Positions 1 through 12,000 of a DNA stretch of 64,000 nucleotides are shown here, in pieces (the first letter of the stretch is position 1; the number at the start of each line of letters is the position of its first letter). The translations under genes and the position numbers were made by a program. The notes under the pieces are model-generated. The model was given only the letters and a program-made list of their open reading frames with translations, was not told the DNA's origin and made no database searches. Source of the DNA: Pseudoscleropodium purum (lineage: Eukaryota > Streptophyta > Bryopsida > Hypnales > Brachytheciaceae); contig OZ017802.1 of the NCBI GenBank assembly GCA_963969395.1, forward strand, positions 4,528,501 to 4,592,500, in the 5' to 3' direction.

Positions 1-3000
1 CCCCACAAAAATAAAGTTAGGCATCCCAAAATCTTCACATACCTTCCAAACGCAGCAACGATATCAGGTATACCAGTTGCTGCAGCAGTTGGCGGACAAG
101 CCTGATGTAACTCAAGCACAACCTTGATCAACTTCTCTGAGAATGCTGTAGAGAGTGTTGGAGATGGATTCTCTGGACCAGCACCAGCCTGACGATTATA
201 TATCCCAACAGCAAGTCCTTGTATTGAAGATCCGTTTCCAAGTCCGTCCTTAGAGTCGGTCGAATCGTTTGGTTTTGAAACCAAAGAGGAACGTCCATTT
301 GCTTTTGAGCTGAGAAACTTGAACAAACTACTATTACTATCCTCCATTTTCAAGTAATCCGCTGGGGCCAATACAGTTTTCGAGAGGTTCCCTTCTGGTA
401 AGTACGATAGAATTTGATAGATAAAAGTAAGCCATAATGGAGAAAGATAGTCATTAGCTGGCTTCACGAGGGGTAAAACTGCAAGAACCATCTGTTGAAC
501 CTGCAATCAGAAGTAAAAATAGTTGATAATTTTACAGCAGGAAATACCTTGACCCAGCTCGGACACTTTATGCAGCAAGAAAGTAAGTAGTGAACAACAC
601 CTACAGAGACAATTTCAATATATAACCTGACTTATTGGTGCCAAGTCTCCTGGAGGTGCTGGGATCCAAACAAATAGATCCACCAAAACCAGCAATCGCA
701 AATAACAACTTGTTGAGAATAATAGATGTCCGTTACAATAGAGATCACCTGCAGTCAACAAGACATTTCACCTATTAAGGAGAATAATGATATGACAGCT
801 ATACTTAGGCATCGCCACTACAAACATTCATGCGAAATGAGGTTTAGGTCACAACAAAAACGAAGGTCATACGTTTGTGTTAAGAGTGAGAACACGTACA
901 CAGGCTTTGAAGCAGTTCCTTTTGAGCCTTCGGAACCACCCGGCTGTCGGGTTGAACAGCACTTGGTACTATTGATTCATACATTGAAAATGCAGCCTCA
1001 AAATAGTGAGGAGGCAAGTTATCCTGAAAGATACAGGAGCACACGATTGAACAGAAGTCTACAGAAGATATCAATCAAAGTGTGCACGACTCTAGTACAC
1101 ATTGCAGCGACAGTCGGAGAACATGGCTGGTTGGCTAGTTGAACGAACATCTGAATCCCTTTTCAATATCATCAAGTGTGCAGGTTGGTTTATTCTGATG
1201 AATCTCATTTTTAGTGGAGCATTTTCAGTTGAGCTGTATGAAACGATATCATCGCCCAAAACATAAGACACTTCCGGCTTCTTACATATGGCTGTACTCA
1301 CTAAAAGCAATAACAGCAACATATGGAAAATACAAGGAACAGAATGGAGGATACATTCAATGAAAATATTACTACCTTAGCAGCATGAGAAATAAGAAGA
1401 GGATTGAGGGACGCAATCGCAGCCAGGGACACCTCCTTGCTGCCATTCACAATACTCTCCCCAATAAATGCAAGAAGTATCGTCCATCCTGCAAGCACAA
1501 GAGGACCATCCATATTCAGTTCAACCGGACACAAGTTTGCTTATAAAATCAACAAACTCCAGGAGAAGACACCTCAAATTTTTCCTCACTTAGAATGGAA
1601 GTTAGCAGGCGGTCCTGTATCTTCGAAGAAACACTTACGATTCTTGAAATCGCTTAGGCTTTGAAAAACTTTGAAATAAGATTTCAAAAGACGACTCGTG
1701 CCACTGAGCATCAAGACCAGAGTTTCGTCCCATTGCTTCTGAGCTGTGTTCCGACTATCAATCAAAGAGAACATAATGTCAATGCCGCTGGTTTAAGATT
1801 TGGGCAGACCTAGCACAGAAGAAAGGTTCTAGAGGCATTCTAGAAACATTCCATTTGTTCAATATGTTACGTTGGTTAAGAGGCCACACATAAGATAAAA
1901 AAGAACCCTTGGTTCCACGTTGGTAGCAAAAAAAAATTCGAAAGAAGACAATCCAATGAAGTTGAGTACAAATGACGGGCAGCAGAAAAAATACCTGTGA
2001 TGAACAAGCATGTGGACGGCCTTGCCTCCCTCTGTTCCAAGTTCCTTTCCATGCCATTCATCTTGTGATGAAGTTGACGCCTAAGACAAACCCAAATACT
2101 GAGGTTGAACAACAAAATATGTATTTACAACACCTAGGGAAATGAGAAATGAGAAATTTATGCTCATGATGTGAATTATGTGATTGACTAATCACCACTA
2201 CACTTAAAACCTTCAGCAGAAAAAAAAGAAATGAAAGACACGAACACTGACCAGTGTTCGCACAGTATCAACCATAGGGAACACCAAGGTCCCTATGCAG
2301 TGCTCCCACATGGCAGTTGATAGTTGATGTCCGTGGCTGCTGATAGATTGGAAGAGAGTGCGAATAGCAGAATGACGGATCTGAAGAAAAAGAGATGCAT
2401 ACATCAGCATAAAGGCAATCGCAGTGCCCATAAAGAGCGCGTTTAGTACCCTTAAAACGATGACTAAGCAAAAGTCAGATATTTTCGTATAACACCAGAA
2501 ACAGTGAAACAAATAGAATCACTCGAATTCATATTACAATGTAGAGATGAAATGAAGATATGCAACAAACAACGAGAAACCTACTGATGCTTAATATCAT
2601 TAGATCACATGCCTGTAATACAAATAATGTTCAAATATGGTAATCATTGCAAAAGCAAAAAATCATCCTCTACAAGACTGCCTATAAGGAGAATTATAAG
2701 ACAGTACCTCTGGTCTTTCATCAGTGACAAATCCTTGAATGACGCAATAAACAGCCAGTAAAAGTGCATCATTATCCACGTCAAGCCTTTTGTCAGGAGT
2801 TGACAAGGACGCATCAACGTCAACCTCACTTTCCAAGTCAGATCTCCCACTGTCTACGGTGCCAGACACATTTATTGGCGTGAAGTGGCCGCTCATTCGT
2901 CCTGCATAAAGGTAATCAAGCACGCGCAGCATGATTGTCAATTCAGACAGCTGAGTAAAATCCATAGAATGCTTGAATCCTAAAGATGTTCTTCCTCATC

Positions 3001-6000
3001 AGTAGAAGTCTGTTGAAACATACACTCTAACAGGGGAAGATTTTCAAATATTAAATGTCGTGGCAGACACATACTGAGTCCCTGTGCTTTGCAAAAATCA
3101 TGATTAACCCCTCTTGCGAAAAAATCAGCCATTGTCCACAACGCTCCAATCGCTGTCAGGCTTATGTTCACATCCTTTTTTTGCACTACATATGTTCCAG
3201 CAACCTCGATACACCTGCAAGCAGTACAACAATAAGACAATCAACGTTTCATGCAATTAAAACTTAAATATTTAGAAGTGATAAAAAAAACATTCAACGT
3301 AAAGCGGAGGTCAAAAAAGAGGAACAAAAATAAAATACAGGGAATCACTTCAAAAGTTAAAGGTTAATAATGAAAAACTTACAGCTCCAAAGCATGTGCT
3401 GGAATTGAGAGCAGCCCATCGTTCATGATAACACGAAGGTTCTGCAGTAGAATATAAGTGAGATGCACTACCAGACGAGCTTTTCGTACAGTTTTTAAGA
3501 AGAAAGTTCCTGTCTAGTAAGATTCTACACAGGATCTAGAATGATTTTACCTGAAAACCCAGAGGAACAAGATCCTTCTCTGAAGCATTAGCAACTAGTC
3601 TGCAAGAGGCAGAAGCAGTCAGAAATATGTACGTATGTTCTCATCACTCGTTATATTGCATGTGTGTGGGAATACCCTACTTCAAATGTACAAATCGATA
3701 TAAGATTGGCAGAGGAAGGTCTGGTAGTCACAGGATATCCGATCCAGTGAGCCAGTTTGTAGTGCATCCTTTCGAATGTAAGTATAAGCACATGTAGAAC
3801 TCATGAGTGTCATGTTAGCAATATAGTATTAAACTCAGTAAAACATTGGCATATCTCAATTTACCTCAGTAGCTCTAGAACACTTGGCCAACTCTGATCC
3901 AGTTTTTCAGCGTGTCTCTGCACACCAAACAAGTATTGATTACCACAAGATCAATGCATCTAAGGCAATCCTGCAAACCATGCACGGGTACTAGAAATAC
4001 GTTTTCTGTTCATCCGCGCTAAAATGGGAGTCACCAAAATTGCTAATTGACCATTGCATGTACGTATTTGCAGGCCAAAAAAACATGCAGATAGAAAGAA
4101 ATATGAAAAAATACGGTCATAGCCAAATGACCTCAAACGCAACTCACTTTTCTGTGAACCTACCGGTGGGACTCACCTCCAGGACATGCAAAATAATTCT
4201 GAGAGCTCCAGCACGAACATCTGCGAAGCGCCCATGATTATATAGTGTACTGAGCGGTTGTAACAATGTACACTCGAGTGGGATGTTCTCCTGCTTGCTT
4301 ATTGAAATACTTGAAGCGCCATTGCCGTTCTTCGTGTCATTACCAAATGCTTGTTGTAAACCACCATTACCCTCAACATTGAAGTCCTCGCCCGCTCCCG
4401 CTCTATTAACAGTCTCCGGGTACTGCGGGCTTGCCAAAGTTCCACAGATTGCTCGATCCAAGGCATCCAGTGCAGCAGTACGCACCTGTTGATTATCGTG
4501 CTCTGCTAGCTGGAGAAGAATCACTTCATTCGTTAACTATTATCTCCTATAATCCTAATATTATAAATACATGGAAAATGCAGCAGCTGGCTCGTGAAGG
4601 GCTCAAATGTCAAGGATAAGTAGGTTCAAATCTGAAACTATTAGGATTTTCTCAAGGTGAAAGACCAAATAACAACAAGGTTTAAAATAGAAGGTCAGAA
4701 GTTCATGACATGACAAAATTTCTCCTTACCTCCAAAAGATGGTCTGTCACCTGATCCCACACAAGCTCCAAACCTATTGCACAGTTAAAATAGAAGACCT
4801 GTTACTTTGGTAGCACAAAAGGCCTTAGAAATCTGCTGAACATGCGCATGGATACAACAAGAGCAGCAAGAACTGAGAAAAGGCCCCACAGGACAATTAT
4901 TGCAACATTGTGAAGGAGTCTTACGATGCACATTGAACATAAGAGTACTCGACATGCGCTCCACAGCCCACATTTTCAGTGCAGATTGGCCCGTCACGTT
5001 GTTTGTTGCACTACCACTGACAGTGGAAAAAGTACTAGCAAGTCCACTCACGAATGTGTTGGACACATGGCGCAGAGCAGTAAGAAAGAAAGAGAGCGCA
5101 GAAATACTCATCTTTGCGGTACTTTCAAACATCTGCCCACATGAAGAAACAGGAAAATAGACTCACATAAATAATAGAATGGAACATGCAACGAAAATGA
5201 AATAATACAAAAGCAGTAAAGGATCATTAAATCTTGAAAGATGGAGCTCAAGATGGAGAGCAAGATGGAGAGGCAAAAAATATGTTTCAATTTCATAGAC
5301 TCATTGAACGATCCAAGGACGACAACAAATTCATCATATACGCTGAGCTATCCCAGAGGCATCCACAGATGATTGATTGCAGTGTCTTAGATAATACAAG
5401 TCAAAAGCTCATGAAACGTCAAGACCGAAGCTGTACTTATATGTGCACACCATAGGCTAGCGACTATGTCACTTAAAGTTTTATGCAATTTGGGAATTCA
5501 TAAGAAAAGCGCAATCAAATCTTCAGGCTTGAGACAGAAATGGTAGTAGAGCGGAGACTTTAATGAACACCAGATTCAGTAGAATTATCTGGGAATTGAC
5601 ATTGAGCATAGAGATATGACCCGAATTAATAGACATTATTTCAGAAGCAGATGACCTACCTGAGCATCATACATTGTTAAGATACTGAGGTCACTGCTTG
5701 GTTCCCGTATACGGGCAGCATTGCCAATACCATCCTGAAAACAAGTCTACAGAAGGTCACAAAACCTCCAAATTTGTCCAACTTGAGGAGACTCTAATAT
5801 AAATCATGATCGTTCAAATATATCATTTATAGAAAGATGCTGAAACAATAAACCCCACAAACTGAAGCATTCAAACTCGTGGCCAACACTCAATATTGTT
5901 CCAACTGTACTATCTTAATCACGTGAGTCTGTCACAACTCAAGAACCTCGCAAACCAGAAAGAAGCACAAGTTTAAAACAAAGCTTCTAAACTTAAACCT

Positions 6001-9000
6001 ACTAGATGAACAGGGACTACTCATTCTAACATGGATATACACAAAACAAGGGAATGAATTTAGCAAGTTATAGATACAGAATACTATATGAGCATTATTG
6101 TACCATTATATCTGAATACCAGACGTACCTGACTAAGGGAATGAGCAGAATGCATCACCATATCCAATACTTCAAGTGTTTCCAATACCTAAGCATATTA
6201 ACCAACAGGTTTCAGTCCAATCGTAAGCAAAAAGTCCTAATTTGGAAAACGGGGAGGTAGTTCTTATCTTTGACAGCTGCAGTCTAAAAATCTTTTGATC
6301 GAGATCAACCATTAGACATTGAGCGAGCATAATAAGGTTATATTCTTTCTCTAGCCACATTGAAGTTTGACTATTATTAAGCATGATCATATTCGCGAGA
6401 GCCCAACATTGCCATAGCCCAGATAAAATCAGAATGAAAACTGAACCAGAAATGTTGAAAGCACTAAAACAAGGCCACTAACCAGTATCCAAGAGGTCGG
6501 ACCCAACACCAAGTTTAACTGGTGTGAAATGTTGAAAAGAGTCCTCATTGCCTGGAAAACTCCAACCATGTAAACGCAATGCAAGGCAGCTCTCAAATCA
6601 GCACGCCACTAACAGCCCTTTCACAAGCTGCACAAACTCCAACTTCACAAGCATAGAAACTAAATGATGGTCTGCAAAAAAATTCTTTATTTGTATTATT
6701 ATATACGCTGAAAACAATGCCGGAAACCTGACATCGCAAGGCGTCAACAGTGACTGCTGTCCTACAAATCATAGTTTCAACTCTATAAATAGAAAATTGT
6801 TTGGAGATTGAATAGACAAGACTAGTTTTACACACAAGATGCACAAACTTTCCAAAAACGAAAACCTTCCATGTAGAGTCAAAAGTGTTTTTCAGCGACA
6901 TAAGGAGGTAACTCACATTTTAACCTCGCTATGCAAAAAGACTAGTAGTTCAGCAGAACAGAGTCCACACCTGAATATTTTTGTAGCTTAAGACAACCGG
7001 CTCCCGTTGATCGATATAATCAGGTCTTTTACCTCCTGAAGATGCTGTACCAGCCCTGTATGCAAGAAGATCTATCGTGTGAGAAACATAATACTCGCAT
7101 AGCTGTGGCTTGGAAAATTGAAAAGAATTGTGCTCCACACACAGTTCACATTCAGAAAGGTGCAAACTGATGGTCCGTTAATTTCAGGCGACTAGATTTG
7201 AAATCAATATCATGGAGAGATGAGGGCTACTAGAAATAAACCATGATCTGTTTGGGTCATTTTGGAATGCAAATGTAAATCTGCAGAGTGATGCAAGAAA
7301 AGAATCCCGTGGCTCAACCGCATAGAGCACACCGCAAGCCTACAGCAATTTTCCACGATGAATGGAATTAAAATGCATTAAAAGTCCTGAAAATTGTTGC
7401 AATAAGTTGTTTGGCGTGCTTCATCCAACCTTCACCTATCCCTCTGCCACAAGGGATCTTACGCATAGCACGGGAAGTCAACATAAACACAGTGCTATTA
7501 TGTCCTCAGCTCAGCTAACATTATCAATAATGTTGAAATTGCAAAAGAAACAGGGTTCCAAAGTCACAAAGAAGACAATAAAAAAGCACATTAGAATGTG
7601 ATACCTTTGTAAATGCTTGATATCCCTTGAAGATTTCAGATACTAGTGCCTCGCCTTGAGTCCTAAATTAACCAGAATCGTTTAGAAGAGCTTCAAATCT
7701 ACAACTTATAAAGGAAACAGCCCCTGGGAACAACAAACCCAAACTAAAGTCTCTTGACCATGGAGACCAGATACTAAGATCTACCAAGACGACGGAGAGT
7801 ACATTGTCTCGACGGAGAATACATTGTCTGTTCAGCGAGTAAGAATTGGTCACATTGGGCAAAAATGACACTAGAACACCGCTGACCCCACAACAATTCC
7901 TGTGAACATCTATGTTGAAAAGATTGAAGTAATCCACCTTGTTAGAATGAAAGCAAGAGCTTCGAGTAGTGGTCGCCAAACAGAATTCACCAAGGCCGTA
8001 CAAACTGAAATAATATCTTTGCTGTTGGGGGGGTTTGTAGATACTTCCAAGTTAGCCATTTGAACAGAAGCAGAATCTATCAGCTGCAAACAATAATGAT
8101 TATCCATTATAAGAATTGAACTTCGCAGATAGTCAATCAAGGCCAGCGAAAATGCATGCGTGACTATGAAATATGAACCATTAACCTCATGGATACGCTT
8201 CAAGGGCTATGGAAATTCTTCCTAAGAAAGATAATAGTGCAACAACCACTCTGTACAGCATCAAGAATAAGACCAGCAAAAAGAAAAGAAAATGGCATCC
8301 GACCTCCTCCAAACCCACTGCTTCATCAGTCAAGGTCGCTACGGTAAAAATTACTCCCAGCAAACCCTCTGCAGCTAATGTGACAGCCTGCGCCTCACTT
8401 GCGATTAACGCTCCCATTCCGCTTGGATCTCCCTCTGGTGTCCACTCTACACCTAACATTTGTACAGATGAAAAGGATAAGTTATACTTATGAACCAGCA
8501 CAGATCGCCTACACCTCCGCAAAAGTCCTCACAAACATTTGAAATAAAGAAGCATTCCAGAGATGCGCAAAATAATGTGATAAACAGTCTACAGGTACAG
8601 ACGTGCAGACATCCAAGGTCCAATGATCTAAGCCGCGCCTAAATCACAAAGGGTCAAGCTGTCTGACCTTTAGACTTGCAATGGAACATGCCAGCAACAG
8701 CTATCAACGTCTCCTCACTGCCATCAAGTAACTGCAAATTTACAGTTCATGAGCACAAAGACGAAACTCTCACTACTACAAAAAAGAACACATGATACTA
8801 ACAAGTAAATAAAACATAATTTAGCTCCAGCCCTCCAAAAAGCAAATGCGTAACAGAATCGAACTCCACATTAACATAATTAACGTGAAGCAACTGAAAA
8901 GGGTAAATGACCTCTCTGCAGAAGTGAAGCTTCCCGATATCCAACTAAGAGAATTTGCAATGAAGCAAGAGAAGCAGTTACTAACCTCAATCCTCGTCAC

Positions 9001-12000
9001 GACTCTCGCCAAAGTATGAACTATATTTGCCACCATATCTGTATTCTTGAGCTTCCTGAATGCATGATGTTATTCAGTCCAGATGCTTTGCCGATCATTT
9101 TATCATCAAGTAAGCCAGGATCAACGCACGTCCCATACCCAGGGAAACCTCATTTCCACCCATTGCTCCATATCACTCTTTAAGTCGAAGTACTCGTGAA
9201 ACGAAATAAGCAGGGCCAACGTGGCAAATTATCTCAAATATTATTAATATAGCAACAGCAATCATAGAGGAGAAATGGAACCTTCTGGTACCCAGAGAAA
9301 CAATAATCTAGAATAATATTGATAAAGGTACCAGGAGTCACACTTACATGTCAAAAGTTTTGAACAGAAGGCACAACATTCTTGCCTCTACGCATAGTCC
9401 CTGAAAGCACTTTTGACTTAGGATCAAAATTGTCCCTCAATAATGAAGTAGATTATTTGGAAAATACAGTCACTACAAGAAGCTTAAAAGAACTGCTAAA
9501 TAAAACTAAATTGCAGTCAAATCAGAAGATGAGAGACGATAACCTTACCCGCAATGTCTCAAGCACCATAATCTGGTGCCAGGGTGGCAAATCTAAATCT
9601 ATGCTTTTGATAAGCATGCTCATAAAAACCTGCCGCACAGCTTGCAGATAAGTATTCCACAGAATCTGATGGCAATCGCTACGTCCTACACGACTGGTAC
9701 TTGTCGATCAAATCATGACAACTGGCTTGTGGGTCGGGCTTCTTTAAGCTTTCTGTAACCTAAACTCAAAAAAATGAAGACGATGAATCTAATGAAATTT
9801 CCTACCAAAATAGGCACATTACCAATAAGCCTGCATCACTCCTCATCAACAGGATGATCGTGAGAAAACGTGATACAGTTTGCACAACCCCTCTAAACCT
9901 TCAGAAACTTATACGAGATGACTTATTAACTAATTTCACAGGTGCTACATAATGCAATGCCGTTGCAAATTAAACCTGCAAAATAATATTGTTTTAAGCA
10001 TGCAATCATATTAAAAAGCTCGAGAAGATGCTCACCTCACACTCTGTGGTCAGCATAGAGTTGTACAGTCGAGTCACACTTGCTACTGACCGTAAGAGTA
10101 AGCGCCGAAAAGCTGGTTCACCAACTAAAGAGTCGATCTGTGGTAACACAACACAAGGAGAAAAATGTCCCAGTATATAAAAATAACAATACGAATATTA
10201 CATTATGTCCAGCTTGGCAAGGTGGTAACTCATGTAGAAATACACTCGGCAGTCCATGAATATTAGCCTGGACAGGACCACTCCTATTTCCAATAACATA
10301 AATCCAGTTCAGAGTCCCACATAGACGAAGTAGAAATCTCTGTAAACTTCCTTGAAAGTCTGCTCAAGAAGTGTGAATTGCATAGCCTAAATCAGAACTG
10401 GCATCCCCATATGAATGGGCAAACAAAATCATCTGAGATTTGCATTTGAAGCTGAAAGGGAGGAGAAAGAGGAAAAGACAGGAATAGAATTTGAAAGTCC
10501 ACAAGAAGAGGTTTAAACATCGATAAAATTGAATAAAAGCACGAATAAGTTCAGCTTTCTGTACCTCACTCGACGTGCGGAGAGAGGTCATAAGCAGCGA
10601 GCAAACTTGATGCTTCAAAACCTTCAACCCGTTTTGCAAACGACGATTAGATAACAAAATCGATAAAACCTAATCAAAGCTGATCAAAAGCTGCACTTAG
10701 CCTCTCCTACCTATGATAATCCTGCGTCTGCCAATATGCAACGAGAAAAATACCTGAGCAAACGGAGACAGTCTCTTGAAAATAACCGCATAGTGCGACA
10801 AGACATACCTGTAAGGCATTCACAGGATACTCGTCAGCTATTACCCAGTACAAAAAGGCAGCACACAGATACAAACTTCATTCTATTTAGTGCTGCCGCC
10901 TAACAGCCATTACTCTATGTTATAACTTTATATTGGATAGATGATGGGATAGATGGATAGATTTAGCTATTGACACAGTGCAGGTACTAGCCAAGTGGTA
11001 GTAATCCCACAAACTTGGCCAGAAAACCATAATTTCTCCGGTAAAAAATTACGGCCAAAAGTAACTTGCTTTAGGCAGCACCACTTCACATAATGAAAAC
11101 TGTAGCTGAAGCGTATTTTAAATGACATTGGCAACTATTATGGAAGTTTTGACATACTTAGAAAACTGCGGTATGCCAACTGAAGCACGTTTGAAAAATC
11201 AGAAAATAAAACAACAGTATAGCAGACTAAGCGCATCTAACCATCAAGAGTAAATTAAGAAAAATCGCATTTCTGCAACAAACATACAAGCTGGTGATTG
11301 GACAATGAAGCAATAGTCAAAAGCAACATTAGATTTGTCAAGACATGTGCATTCACTCACTCCATCATATCTAGAGCAAAACCTCTCTGAAGTTGAGGAA
11401 CTTGGAGCCAAGTTGCCTGCAAAATTAGTCAAAAACAGAAGCCATTAGTTGAGTTCTATCAAACACGGAACGTGGTGAAGGTTTCAACTGAAGTAAGGAA
11501 AGACAAACTTACCGATCCACCCCCTGCAAACGAAGTAAGATCCTCGAAGAGGTGAAGTGCTAGCCTTCCTTCTTCAGACAAAGTTCTATTTTCTATTGTC
11601 AAAGGTGGCCGATTGTCAGCGTACACATCCTGAACAAACCTGCAAATTCACAGGGTTAGGATACCAGAAACACATCTGGAAAAGACGCGCAAAAATCGGG
11701 TCTAATCATCTCCGTTATGACTAAAGCTTCCAGCATCATAAGTATTCCATCTGAACAAACATATTCAAAGTCTTACAAGCTAGTAGAAGGGATCGATAGT
11801 CTTGTGAGTTGAATTACCAAGCACAAAGTTGGCAAGATTTGGTATAAACATAGAGATATTGCACGACCATCAAATCATGGACTCGCATCAGTCAGAAGTG
11901 CAATGATGGAAGTATTCAAAATGAATGCGAGAGATAATAACCAGTGAAAGATCCACTAACAATAGATGCCCACCGACAAACAAAAAAACAAGGCGAAGTA

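Noticed and set aside
726..1142. 138-codon plus-strand open frame
   Set aside because: It overlaps MON2 exons on the opposite strand and has no recognisable domain.
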